64,000 nucleotides of DNA from JASLEW01 sp963732005 (GTDB lineage: Bacteria; Acidobacteriota; Thermoanaerobaculia; Multivoradales; UBA5704): positions 558,001-622,000 of the forward strand of contig CAVSXT010000004.1 in NCBI GenBank assembly GCA_963732005.1, read 5' to 3'. The notes beneath the pieces are model-generated. The model saw nothing but the letters and a program-made list of their open reading frames with translations. It did not search any database and was not told the DNA's origin. The position numbers and the translations under genes are program-made. Below are positions 55,747-64,000 of the stretch, one piece after another. Each line of letters starts with the position of its first letter. Positions within the stretch are counted from its first letter, which is position 1.

Positions 55747-56147
55747 GTGGCGGTGCAGGGCGAGACGGTCGGCGGCGCCCAGTACGAGACCGACCGGCTG
55801 CGCTTCCTCGGCCGCGGCCGCGGCATCCGCACGCCGATGTCGGTGATCGACGGCCGGCCGCTGTCCAACACCGCCGGCGCGGTGCTCGATCCCATCTTCA
55901 GCCTGCGGCGGCGGGTCCGGCTGCTGCCGGGGACCACGGTGCGCGTGACCTTCTCGACCCTGGTGGCGGCGTCGCGCGAGGCGGCGCTGGGCCTCGCCGA
56001 CAAGTACCGCGACCCGGCGGCCTTCGAGCGCGCGGCCACCATGGCGTGGACGCAGGCGCAGGTCTACCTGCGCCACCTCGGCATCCCGGCCGACGAGGCC
56101 CACCTCTTCCAGCGCCTCGCCAACCGCCTGCTGTTCCTCGGACCCGT
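55747..56147 (+). CDS. Fragment of the glucan synthase: first GH94-type module, continuation
   Basis: Reads VQGETVGGAQYETDRLRFLG, then RGRGIRTPMSVIDGRPLSNT and HLFQRLANRLLFLGP. It continues in the 56174 frame after a +1 shift near 56147. Confidence 0.6.
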
Positions 56148-56173
56148 CACGCGCCGCGGGCGGCGGCCGGTCC

Positions 56174-57430
56174 GTGGCCGAGCCGGCGGCGCGCGGGCCG
56201 GTCGGCCCGTCGACGCTCTGGGGCCACGGCATCTCCGGCGACCTGCCGATCGTGCTGGTGCGCATCGACGACGCCGACGACGCCGGCATCGTCCGCCAGC
56301 TGCTCAAGGCCCATGAGTACCTCCGCGGCAAGCACCTGGCCGTCGACCTGGTGATCCTCAACGAGAAGGCGCCTCGCTACGGCCAGGACCTGCAGGCGGC
56401 GCTCGAAGCGCTGGTGCGCACCGCCCAGGCGGGTCGCCGCGGCGACGGGCCGGAGCCGAGCGGCAGGGTCTTCATCCTCCGCGGCGAGCAGATCACGGCG
56501 GCGACGCGAGGCGCGCTGCTGACGGCGGCGCGGGTGGTGCTGCAGGCGCGTGACGGCACGCTTGCCGAGCAGCTGGTCCGCCGCGACCGGGGCGAGGAGA
56601 AGCGCCAGCCGCGGACGCCGCGCCGCACTGCGCCGCCGCAGCCGGACGAAACCGCGCCGCCGCGACTCGACCTCGAGTTCTGGAACGGGCTCGGCGGCTT
56701 CAACCGCGACGGCCGCGAGTACGTGACCGTGCTCGGCGAAGGGCAGTGGACGCCGGCGCCATGGATCAACGTCATCGCCAACCCCGGCTTCGGCTTCCAG
56801 GTCTCGGAGTCCGGCGCCGGCTACACCTGGGCGGTGAACAGCCGCGAGAACCAGCTCACCCCCTGGTCGAACGATCCGGTCAGCGATCCGCCCGGCGAGG
56901 CGCTGTCTACGTCCGCGACGAGGAGACCGGCGCGCTCTGGGGGCCGACCGCTGCTGCCGATCCGCGAGGAGGCCAGCCCCTACGTGGCGCGCCACGGCCA
57001 GGGCTACAGCCGCTTCGAGCACGCCTCGCACGGCGTCACCCTCGAGCTGCTGCAGCTCGTGCCGCTCGAGGATCCGGTGAAGATCTCCCGCCTGGCGATC
57101 GTCAACCGCGGCAGCCGCCCCCGGCGGCTCTCGGTCACCGCCTACGCCGAATGGGTCCTCGGCAGCTCGCGGGGCGCCGCGGCGCCCTTCGTGGTCACCG
57201 AGATCGACGGCGCGACCGGGGCGATGCTGGCCCGCAACCGCTGGAACGAGGAGTTCGGCGAGCGGGTCGCGTTCGCCGACCTCGGCGGGCGCCAGACCGC
57301 CTGGACCGGCGACCGCACGGAGTTCCTGGGCCGCAACGGCGCACTCGACAGTCCGGCGGCGCTCGAGCGGCTGGACCTGCGGCTCTCCGGCCGGGTGGGA
57401 GCCGGCCTCGATCCCTGCTGCGCGCTCTGA
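56174..57430 (+). CDS. Fragment of the glucan synthase: LWGHGISGDLP region and second GH94 sandwich
   Basis: Reads LWGHGISGDLPIVLVRIDDA and LEFWNGLGGFNRDGREYVTV, then GYTWAVNSRENQLTPWSNDP. Two compensating shifts at about 56906 and 56950 scramble a stretch that in the middle frame reads YVRDEETGALWGPT. The frame ends at a shift-created stop near 57428. Confidence 0.6.
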   Translation: MAEPAARGPVGPSTLWGHGISGDLPIVLVRIDDADDAGIVRQLLKAHEYLRGKHLAVDLVILNEKAPRYGQDLQAALEALVRTAQAGRRGDGPEPSGRVFILRGEQITAATRGALLTAARVVLQARDGTLAEQLVRRDRGEEKRQPRTPRRTAPPQPDETAPPRLDLEFWNGLGGFNRDGREYVTVLGEGQWTPAPWINVIANPGFGFQVSESGAGYTWAVNSRENQLTPWSNDPVSDPPGEALSTSATRRPARSGGRPLLPIREEASPYVARHGQGYSRFEHASHGVTLELLQLVPLEDPVKISRLAIVNRGSRPRRLSVTAYAEWVLGSSRGAAAPFVVTEIDGATGAMLARNRWNEEFGERVAFADLGGRQTAWTGDRTEFLGRNGALDSPAALERLDLRLSGRVGAGLDPCCAL

Positions 57431-57597
57431 GACCGGCATCGAGCTGCGGCCCGGCGGCCGCGCCGAGATCGTCTTCGTGCTCGGCCAGGGCGCCAGCGTC
57501 GAGCAGGCGCGGGAGCTGGTGCGGCGCTACCGCGCCGCCGACGTCGAGGCGGTGCTGGCGGCGGTGACCGGCTACTGGGACGACGTCGCGGGCGGCG

Positions 57598-59096
57598 TTG
57601 CAGGTCAAGACCCCGGACCGCTCGATGGACCTGCTGCTCAATCGCTGGCTGCTCTACCAGACGCTCTCCTGCCGCTTCTGGGCGCGCTCGGCCTTCTATC
57701 AGGCGGGCGGCGCCTACGGCTTCCGCGACCAGCTGCAGGACGTGATGGCCTTCACCGTCGCCCGCCGGGAGATCGCCCGCGAGCACATCCTGCGCTGCGC
57801 TGGCCGGCAGTTCGTCGAGGGCGACGTGCAGCACTGGTGGCATCCGCCGTCCGGCCGCGGCGTGCGCACCCGCATCTCGGACGACCTGCTGTGGCTGCCC
57901 TACGTGGTCCTGCACTACCTCGAGGTCACCGGCGAGCGGGAGCTGCTCGACGAGACGGTGCCGTTCCTCGAGGGGCAGGCGGTGCCGGAAGAGCAGGCCG
58001 ACGCCTATTTCGTGCCCGACGGTGTCGCGGCAGAGCGGCTCGCTGTACGAGCACTGCGCGCGCGCCCTCGACCTGCGCCTGGCGGTGGGCGCCCACGGCC
58101 TGCCGCTGATCGGCGCCGGCGACTGGAACGACGGCATGAACCGGGTCGGGCGCGAGGGCAAGGGCGAGAGCGTCTGGCTCGGCTGGTTCCTGCACAGCCT
58201 GCTCTGGGAGTTCGCGCGCGATCGCCGACGAGCGCGGCGAGAGCGAGCGCGCCGGCCGCTGGCGCACGCACGTGGCGGCGCTCAAGGCCGCCGTCGAGCG
58301 GCATGGCTGGGACGGCGACTGGTACCGCCGCGCCTTCTTCGACGACGGCACGCCGCTCGGCTCCGCCGCCAACGCCGAGTGCCGCATCGATTCGATCGCG
58401 CAGTCGTGGGCGGTGATCTCGGGCGCCGCCGACAGGTCCCGCGCCGCCCGGGCCATGGCGGCGGTGGAGGAGTACCTGGTGCGCCCGGGCGACGGCCTGG
58501 TGCTGCTGTTCACGCCGCCCTTCGACCACACGCCGCTCGACCCGGGGTACATCAAGGGTTACCTGCCGGGAGTGCGTGAGAACGGCGGCCAGTACACCCA
58601 CGCGGCGATCTGGTGCATCCTCGCCTTCGCGGCCCTGGGCGACGGCGACAAGGCGGGCGGACTGTTCTCGATCCTCAATCCGATCAATCACGCCAGCACG
58701 CGGGCCGGCATCCAGCGCTACAAGGTCGAGCCCTATGTTGCTGCCGCCGACATCTACGCCGAATCCAACCACCTCGGGCGCGGCGGCTGGACGTGGTACA
58801 CCGGCTCGGCCGGCTGGATGTACCGCGCCGGAGTCCAGTGGATCCTGGGCATCAGGATGCGCGGCGCCGTCCTGTCGATCGATCCGGCGATCCCGCGCGC
58901 CTGGCCCGGCTACGAGATCACCTTCCGCTACCACGGCGCGCGCTACACCGTCCGGGTCGAGAATCCCCGCGGCGCGACCCGCGGCATCACCCGCGCCGAG
59001 CTCGACGGCGCCGAGCTGCCGCTGGCCGCGAACGGCGTCGCCGACGTCGCCCTGGTCAAGGACGGCGCGCACCAGATCCGGGTCGTGCTGGGATAG
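57598..59096 (+). CDS. C-terminal pieces of the glucan synthase: GH94 catalytic domain
   Basis: Three frames joined at about 58021 and 58220: LLLNRWLLYQTLSCRFWARS and DDLLWLPYVVLHYLEVTGER (57598); LYEHCARALDLRLAVGAHGL and GDWNDGMN with the catalytic Asp (58021); DGDWYRRAFFDDGTPLGSAA through GWMYRAGVQWILGI (58220-59096). In the family this domain phosphorolyses glucan to set chain length before cyclisation. Confidence 0.65.
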
Positions 59097-59175
59097 CCGC
59101 CGCCGCTAGAGTCTGGCGTGCAATGCCGCCGCCGGCCCTCCCCTTTGGCCTGTCGGCAGCGGTACACTTCAGGGC

Positions 59176-60402
59176 ATGGCTTCTCCTCGCGGCGCTCTCC
59201 GCCCGGTGCTTCGCCTCTGGTTGACGGTCCTGGTGGCAATGGGCGCCGGGGGTCGGGTGGCCGCAAGCGTGGCGATTACACAGACCGTTTCACAGACCGT
59301 GCCTGTCGCCGAGGCGCCGGCGGCCACCGGTGATCCCCGGTTCGGCGACGAGATCTCCGTGCGCCTCGTGACCGTGGTGGTGCGGGTGGTCGACGGCGCG
59401 GGAGACCCGGTCCTCGGCCTCGCGCCTGGCGACTTCCGGGTGCAGGTGGGGAGGCGTGTGGTGCCAGTCGCTGCCGTGGACTGGTTTGCGACCGCGGCGG
59501 CCACCCCGAACGACACTCACCTGGGCATTGCCGCGACGATCGGAGGTCCGGTGGCGGCACCTCTACCCGCCGACCTACAGCCGGCTCCCGCTCAGCCCTT
59601 GCCGCCGGCGGCTCCTGCCGGCAAGCTGGTGGTGTTCTTCGTGCAGGCCGACGGCAACGCGCCGAGCCGGACGCGCGGCCACCTGCGCACGCTGCCCTTT
59701 ACCCGCGAGCTGCTGGACGCGCTGCAACCCGAGGATCAGGTGGCGGTGATCTCCTTCGACTCTCACCTGAAGCTCTGGCAGGACTTCACGCGCCGGCACA
59801 CGGCGATTCCCGAGACGATCTATCAGGCCATCCACTACGGCGGCGATCCTCCCGTGCCCACCGGTGCGAGCGCCGCGAGCGCTGCGGGCACCGCGAGCGA
59901 CGCCGGCACGGTGTCGCTCGGCGCCCATTTCGACGCTGCCGCCGCCCGTCGCGCCGCTTCGCCCGAGCGCGCCCTGGCGGTGACCGCCGAGGCGCTGTCG
60001 GGCCTGCCGGGCGAGAAGGTCGTGGTGTTCCTGGCCTGGGGCCTCGGCAGCTTCAGCTCCTGGGGAACGCGGATGACCCCGGCCTTCGCGCCGGCGGTGC
60101 GGGCGCTCACCGCGGCGCGGGCCAGCGTCTTCGTGCTCGATGTCACGGATGCCGATTCCCACGACCTCGAAGCCGGCTTGCGCGGCATCGCGGACGCCAC
60201 CGGCGGCACCTACGACAAGACCAACCTGTTCCCCGCCCTCGCCGTCCGGCAGCTCGCCCGTACCATCTCCGGCTATTACGTCCTGACCCTCGACGCCGCG
60301 TCCCTCCCAGCGGCCGGAGGCGAGGTCGAGGTCGCGCTGCGCGGCCGCCGGGGCACGGTGCTGCTGCGCCCGACGCGGATGAACGGATCGCAGTCCAGGT
60401 AG
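59176..60402 (+). CDS. VWFA-related secreted protein (Acidobacteriota type)
   Basis: 408 residues, ATG at 59176; -10-like TAGAGT at 59107-59112. A signal peptide (LWLTVLVAMGAGGRVAASVA) is followed by the characteristic start VRLVTVVVRVVDGAGDPVLG and then LAPGDFRVQVGRR. This is the opening of the 'VWFA-related Acidobacterial domain' family. The von Willebrand A-like fold follows (KLVVFFVQADGNAPSRTRGH ... LLDALQPEDQVAVISFDSHL ... GEKVVVFLAWGLGSFSSWGT). The metal-site DxSxS is not preserved (QADGNAPS), so metal-dependent adhesion is doubtful. A Ser/Ala/Gly insert lies near residues 230-250. Exported, function unknown. Confidence 0.88.
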   Translation: MASPRGALRPVLRLWLTVLVAMGAGGRVAASVAITQTVSQTVPVAEAPAATGDPRFGDEISVRLVTVVVRVVDGAGDPVLGLAPGDFRVQVGRRVVPVAAVDWFATAAATPNDTHLGIAATIGGPVAAPLPADLQPAPAQPLPPAAPAGKLVVFFVQADGNAPSRTRGHLRTLPFTRELLDALQPEDQVAVISFDSHLKLWQDFTRRHTAIPETIYQAIHYGGDPPVPTGASAASAAGTASDAGTVSLGAHFDAAAARRAASPERALAVTAEALSGLPGEKVVVFLAWGLGSFSSWGTRMTPAFAPAVRALTAARASVFVLDVTDADSHDLEAGLRGIADATGGTYDKTNLFPALAVRQLARTISGYYVLTLDAASLPAAGGEVEVALRGRRGTVLLRPTRMNGSQSR

Positions 60403-60562
60403 CATGCCGGCCTGCTGAAACATTTCCCGCCACGGCGCCGTATCGCAGGCAGCAAGCCGCAAAACGGCCACCCGGCGCGCAAGGCCGCGCGGCTCCCCAC
60501 GGGTGCACCTTCGCTCTCGCGAAGGATCGTCCATGACTGCCTTGGCACAAGGAAAAAGAACC

Positions 60563-62608
60563 ATGCACCACAGATCTCTCGCGCCCGTCGCCGCGCTCAT
60601 CGCCGCGCTCGCCGCCGCGCCAGCCTACTCACAAACGCCGGTCGATCAGCTGGCGAAGCCTCCCGCCGACGCCAGGGTGTGGACGATCACCACCAACGGC
60701 GGCGCCTCGCGCTTTGGCCAGGTCGCGCTGTGGACGGACGCCGGCGGCACGCATTGGTCGCGCTTCAGCTTGAACATGCGGGGCTTCGTCAGCGAGCTCG
60801 ACGAGCAGATCCGGCTGGCGCCGGACGGCACGCTCGAATCGATGATCATCCGCGGCACGACGCCGCAGGGCGATGCCGCCGAGACCTATCAGGCCAGCAA
60901 CGGCGCCTACGCCTGGACCAGCCCGGTCGATCATGGTGCGGGCAAGGCCAGGCCCGATCTCGCATATGTCGCGTTCGGCGGCACCTTCGATTCCTTCCTC
61001 TTCATCCTCGATGCGATGCTGAGGTCGCCGAACCATGCGGTCGACCTGCTGCCTTCCGGCCGCGGCGAGATCGAGCCGCTCACCACCCTCGAGGTCGCCA
61101 ACGGCGCGGAAAAGAGGAGGCTGACGGCCTACGCCATCACCGGCTTCGGCCTCTCGCCGATGCCGGTGTGGATGGACGGCGACAAGTTCTTCGGCGCGGC
61201 GCCCGATTACCTCCCCGAGGGCTGGGAGAAGACCGGAGCCGCGCTGAGCAAGGCGCAGGACGAGGCGCTCGCCAAGCTGGCGCCGGCGCTGGTCGCGAAG
61301 CTCGCGAAAGCTCCTGCCGGCCCGGTCGTCTTCAGCAACGTCAAGCTCTACGACGCCGACGCCCGCGCCTTTCGCGACGCCATGACCGTGGTCGTCGAGC
61401 ACGGCCGCATCGCCGAGGTGGGGCCGGCGGCGAAAGTGCATGCGCCCGCCAACGCGCAGGTGATCGACGGCGCCGGCAAGACGCTCATTCCCGGGATGTG
61501 GGACAACCACCAGCATTATGGCGACGATGCCACCGGACCGCTGCTGCTGGCCTCCGGCATCACCAGCGTGCGCGATCCCGGCAACCTGCCCACGGAATCG
61601 ATGGCGCGCAAGAAGCGCATCGACGACGGCGGGCTGCTGGGCACCCGCATCGTGCCCTCGCTGCTGATCGACGGCGCGGGAATCTATGCGGCGCAGGTGG
61701 GCATCATCGCGCATTCGCTGGACGAAGCGCTCGCCGACGTGCAGCGCGCGAAGCGGGAGGGCTATTTCGCGGTCAAGCTCTACGGCTCGCTCGATCCCGC
61801 GTGGGTCAAGCCGATGGTCGATCTCGCCCACCGGCTCGGCCTGCGCGTCCACGGCCACATCCCCCACGGCATGCGCCCGCTGGATGCGGTCCGCGCCGGC
61901 TATGACGAGATCACCCACATCAACTTCGTGATGATGCAGGCGATGCCGGACGACGTGGTCGCCGCCTCGAACGGCATCAATCGCATGAGCGGCACCGCCA
62001 GGTACGCTGCCGGCGTCGATCTCCATGCCAAGGCGATGACGGATTACCTCGACGAGCTGGCGCGCCGGCATGTCGCGGTCGATCCCACGCTCGTCACCTT
62101 CGAGGATTTCTACGTTCCCGATGCCGGCACCTATCCGGCCGCCGACGCGCCTTACGCCGCAACGCTGCCGGCGCAGTTCGCGCGCGGCTTCCTGTCGAGC
62201 GCGATGGCGCCCACGGCCGGGCTGTCACGCGCCCAGATGCGCGCCAGCTTCGCCAAGCTCGAGGCGCTGGTGGGGGAGCTCGCCAAGCGGCACGTCACCA
62301 TCCTCGCCGGCACCGACGGCACCGGCTTCGAGCTGATCCGCGAGCTCGAGCTCTATGTCGAGGCGGGGCTGACGCCGGCGGCGGCGCTGGCGACGGTCAC
62401 CATCGATCCGGCGACGGCCTATCATCTGGCCGATCAGACGGGCTCCATCGTCAAGGGCAAGCTCGCGGAGCTGGCGCTGATCGACGGCGATCCGGCGAAA
62501 AACATCGGCGATCTCAGGCAGGTCGAGCTGGTGATGCGCGACGGCAGGATGATGGATGCCCAAGCGCTCCGTGCCACGCTCGGTATCTCCGGGCCGCCGC
62601 AGCGATAG
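60563..62608 (+). CDS. Secreted amidohydrolase-family protein
   Basis: 681 residues from the ATG at 60563, where a signal peptide begins (MHHRSLAPVAALIAALAAAP then AYSQ) after AAGGAAAAAG; an alternative ATG lies at 60533. The first 260 residues are an extra strand-rich domain (RFGQVALWTDAGGTHWSRFS). The amidohydrolase domain follows: VFSNVKLYDADARAFRDAMT, metal ligands HxH in LIPGMWDNHQHYGDDATGP, YFAVKLYGSLDP, RVHGHIPHG, ITHINF, and the catalytic Asp in ILAGTDGTG. Relatives include periplasmic imidazolonepropionase/prolidase-like enzymes; the substrate is unknown. The style of the sequence recalls sphingomonad homologues, so transfer is possible (inference). Confidence 0.88.
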   Translation: MHHRSLAPVAALIAALAAAPAYSQTPVDQLAKPPADARVWTITTNGGASRFGQVALWTDAGGTHWSRFSLNMRGFVSELDEQIRLAPDGTLESMIIRGTTPQGDAAETYQASNGAYAWTSPVDHGAGKARPDLAYVAFGGTFDSFLFILDAMLRSPNHAVDLLPSGRGEIEPLTTLEVANGAEKRRLTAYAITGFGLSPMPVWMDGDKFFGAAPDYLPEGWEKTGAALSKAQDEALAKLAPALVAKLAKAPAGPVVFSNVKLYDADARAFRDAMTVVVEHGRIAEVGPAAKVHAPANAQVIDGAGKTLIPGMWDNHQHYGDDATGPLLLASGITSVRDPGNLPTESMARKKRIDDGGLLGTRIVPSLLIDGAGIYAAQVGIIAHSLDEALADVQRAKREGYFAVKLYGSLDPAWVKPMVDLAHRLGLRVHGHIPHGMRPLDAVRAGYDEITHINFVMMQAMPDDVVAASNGINRMSGTARYAAGVDLHAKAMTDYLDELARRHVAVDPTLVTFEDFYVPDAGTYPAADAPYAATLPAQFARGFLSSAMAPTAGLSRAQMRASFAKLEALVGELAKRHVTILAGTDGTGFELIRELELYVEAGLTPAAALATVTIDPATAYHLADQTGSIVKGKLAELALIDGDPAKNIGDLRQVELVMRDGRMMDAQALRATLGISGPPQR

Positions 62609-62620
62609 GCGGCGCGGCGC

Positions 62621-62666
62621 CGCGGGACCGGGCCGGCGCCAGCCGGACGGTCGAGTCGGTCCCGCG
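62621..62666 (+). terminator. Possible terminator hairpin after the amidohydrolase gene
   Basis: CGCGGGACC (62621-62629) pairs perfectly with GGTCCCGCG (62658-62666), starting 13 bp after the stop. The loop is 28 nt and there is no T-tract. It lies between convergent genes. Confidence 0.35.
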
Positions 62667-62726
62667 AGCCGGCGGCCGTAGCGGGCTGGCGGGAGCCAGG
62701 CGGCCGCCGGGGGCCGAGAGATCAGC

Positions 62727-63461
62727 TCACTGCGCGGCTTCCTCGATCACCTTCACCACGTCGCGCGGACGCGAGAGGAAAGCTACATGACTGGCCATGA
62801 GCTCCGTCGTCTTGGCATTGGCGCGTTTGGCGTAGAAACGCTCGAGGTCTGGATTGATTGCCCGGTCCTGGGTCGACACGATGTACCAGCTCGGGATCGT
62901 CTTCCACGCCGCCGCAGCCACCGTGGCGCCGAACACCGAACCGTTGACAGGCTTCTGGGTGACGGCAAGAATCCGCGCCTCGGGCGTGGTCAGGTCGTTA
63001 CAGAACACGTCGTGAAACTTGGTACGGTCGATGTAGAGGAAGCCGGCCGCGTCGGGAACCAAGGCCGCATTCGCCGGCGGTGGCGCGAACTTGGACGCGG
63101 TGGCGGTAATGGGCTCATCCGCATCCGGCGCAAAGGCGGCGACGTAGACGAGCGACTTGACGTTGGAGTTGCCGGCCGCAGCACCGGTGATGACGACTCC
63201 ACCGTAGGAGTGCCCGACCACCACGACCGGCCCCTTCTGTGCGTCGATGACACGTTTCGCCGTCGCGACGTCGTCAGGCACCGACGTCAGGGGGATTTGG
63301 ACAGCGCTGACCTCGTAGCCGTCGCGCTCTAGGATGGGGATCACCTTCGCCCAGCTGCTGGCGTCCGCGAACGCGCCGTGGACGAGAACGATCGACGGCT
63401 TGGGTCGCGGCGCCGTGGCGACGGCGCCGACCGCGAGCAGGGCAATCAGCATCAGCTTCAT
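62727..63461 (-). CDS. Exported alpha/beta hydrolase
   Basis: 244 residues from the ATG at 63459-63461, with AAAGGAGG 4 nt upstream. Signal peptide MKLMLIALLAVGAVATAP. The fold opens with SIVLVHGAFADASSWAKVIP (oxyanion-hole HG). The nucleophile elbow is GHSYGG, the acid is probably D in STQDRAINPD, and the histidine is in ASHVAFLSRP. This is the short 'AB hydrolase_1 / salicylate esterase-like' group (PF12697), often annotated as alpha/beta hydrolase without known substrate. GC content looks lower than the window average. It lies 53 bp downstream of the response regulator gene on the same strand. Confidence 0.9.
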   Translation of the reverse strand: MKLMLIALLAVGAVATAPRPKPSIVLVHGAFADASSWAKVIPILERDGYEVSAVQIPLTSVPDDVATAKRVIDAQKGPVVVVGHSYGGVVITGAAAGNSNVKSLVYVAAFAPDADEPITATASKFAPPPANAALVPDAAGFLYIDRTKFHDVFCNDLTTPEARILAVTQKPVNGSVFGATVAAAAWKTIPSWYIVSTQDRAINPDLERFYAKRANAKTTELMASHVAFLSRPRDVVKVIEEAAQ

Positions 63462-63514
63462 ACGTCCTCCTTTCGCTCGTGGCGAGACTAGCGGAGACGG
63501 CAGCTCGCGGTCGA

Positions 63515-64000
63515 TCACACCAAGGTATCGATCGATACCTTGGTATCGCCGCGAGGAGCCGGGGGAAGACCCAGGCGATCCGCCATGCGCACCAGGTCCG
63601 CCAGCGACCTGGCGCCCATCTTCCGCATGACCCTGCCGCGATGGGCCTTGACCGTGATCTCGCTCGTCCCGAGCTCAGCGCCGACCTGTTTGTTGAGGAG
63701 GCCCGAGACGACGAGGCCCATGACCTCGCGCTCGCGCCGCGTCAGCGACCGGTAGCAACCCCTCAGCTCTTGGTCCACGGCGTCTCGCTCGAGGACCCGT
63801 CGACTCTCTTGCAGGGCGCTCGCGATGGCGTCGAGAAGCAGGGTGTCCGGGAATGGCTTGGTCAGAAACTCCACTGCTCCCGCTTTCATCGCCTCGACCG
63901 TCATCGGCACGCTGCCGCAGCCCGTGATGACGATCACCGGCATGCCCTGGCGTCCGGCGATGCGCTTCTGTACGTCGAGGCCGCCGAGGTCCGGCAGCGC
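63515..64000 (-). CDS. FixJ/NarL-type response regulator (N-terminus beyond window edge)
   Basis: The frame is open to base 64000: ALPDLGGLDVQKRIAGRQGM continues into PVIVITGCGSVPMTVEAMKA and GAVEFLTKPFPD. This is the second half of a receiver domain (switch Thr in VITG, conserved Lys in TKP). A LuxR helix-turn-helix follows: LTRREREVMGLVVSGLLNKQ, then GTSEITVKAHRGRVMRKMGA. This is the FixJ/StyR arrangement. The phospho-acceptor Asp lies just outside. A 26-bp palindrome covers its last codons. The partner kinase is not in the window. Confidence 0.93.
   Translation of the reverse strand, partial: ALPDLGGLDVQKRIAGRQGMPVIVITGCGSVPMTVEAMKAGAVEFLTKPFPDTLLLDAIASALQESRRVLERDAVDQELRGCYRSLTRREREVMGLVVSGLLNKQVGAELGTSEITVKAHRGRVMRKMGARSLADLVRMADRLGLPPAPRGDTKVSIDTLV
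63519..63544. promoter_or_regulatory. Perfect 26-bp palindrome at the 3' end of the response regulator gene
   Basis: The half-site ACCAAGGTATCGA (63519-63531) is mirrored exactly by TCGATACCTTGGT (63532-63544) with no loop. It encodes the last residues of the regulator and lies 58 bp upstream of the hydrolase ATG. It is AT-richer than its surroundings, so it may be an operator for a dimeric regulator controlling the hydrolase gene. Confidence 0.5.

Larger units (their letters stand above)
50213..59096 (+). pseudogene. Cyclic beta-1,2-glucan synthase (GT84 plus GH94-type), broken by about 15 frameshifts
   Basis: Conceptually one protein of about 2950 residues, the size of Cgs/NdvB. Order: helical N-terminal domain (PIRDELWGVERLEQHAAALA, near 50270); GT84 synthase with membrane helices (FVITLDADTRLPR; ENTLLSHDLFEGLF; RQHRWARGDWQ) at about 51340-53300; glucoamylase-like domain at 53300-55150 (VPWGVSESAFNARD, AYMAHHQGMSLLALAN); two GH94-type modules to 59096 (LWGHGISGDLPIVLVRI, GDWNDGMN at 58118-58141, YTGSAGWMYRAGVQWILGI). 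Shifts near 51141, 51170, 51283, 51320, 54525, 54670, 55157, 55668, 56147, 56906, 56950, 57420, 57595, 58021 and 58220. All are +1 except 56906 (+2 or -1). Residues between them are well conserved. The start is uncertain: GTG at 50213, or 50114. Confidence 0.88.

Noticed and set aside
1..64000. CRISPR array, insertion sequence, integrase, rRNA or tRNA
   Set aside because: No regularly spaced identical repeats, transposase or integrase motifs, or recognisable RNA genes were seen on reading both strands. The 9-bp and 27-bp arrays are coding microrepeats.

Overview
The window is 64 kb of very GC-rich bacterial DNA with dense coding and few long intergenic gaps. The gene content points to a Gram-negative, Acidobacteriota-like organism, possibly Thermoanaerobaculia. 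The signs are an Oar-type TonB receptor with a carboxypeptidase-regulatory domain, a VWFA-related secreted protein, a Reg_prop/Y_Y_Y sensor kinase, a fused response regulator/thioredoxin reductase, a MurF-alanine racemase fusion and Mla lipid transport. This placement is inference from family content; no rRNA or tRNA gene was seen. No CRISPR array, insertion sequence or integrase was found.

Region 1 (1-9.3 kb): a truncated ECF sigma factor diverges from two small membrane proteins that share a motif, an exported protein, a secreted M16 peptidase and a 1250-residue multi-pass membrane protein of unknown function. A near-consensus sigma-70 promoter drives the cluster. Region 2 (9.4-16.7 kb): GT39 glycosyltransferase, the tail of a lost gene, a TonB receptor, a Rieske/FAD reductase, and a PhoU-like gene behind a good Pho-box match. 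Region 3 (16.7-24.7 kb): MFS exporter, seven-repeat propeller-like protein, SpoIIE-type phosphatase (frameshifted), REC-Trx-TrxR fusion, UBP zinc finger, CDF metal exporter. Region 4 (24.7-27.9 kb): MlaE-MlaF-MlaD. Region 5 (27.9-33.6 kb, minus strand): MurF-Alr, PurC and a large protein with a degenerate nucleotide-cyclase fold. Region 6 (33.7-37.6 kb): PepA followed tightly by two oligopeptide ABC ATPases, which fits peptide import and hydrolysis. Region 7 (37.7-49 kb): a tripartite efflux operon (TolC, YIP1-type membrane protein, MacA-like adaptor, MacB-like ATPase, two tandem FtsX-type permeases), then a sensor kinase and response regulator. Region 8 (49-59.1 kb): an exported protein and a 9-kb cyclic beta-1,2-glucan synthase gene cut by about fifteen frameshifts. 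Region 9 (59.2-64 kb): VWA-like protein, amidohydrolase, alpha/beta hydrolase and a truncated response regulator.

Most unusual: every frameshift recognised in the window fits an extra base (one is +2 or -1), and they crowd into the glucan synthase gene. Strict 9-bp-period repeat arrays sit inside three unrelated enzyme genes. Several fusion or degenerate proteins also deserve study: the TrxR-like protein without CxxC, the cyclase-like domain without its Asn, and the large receptor-like membrane protein.
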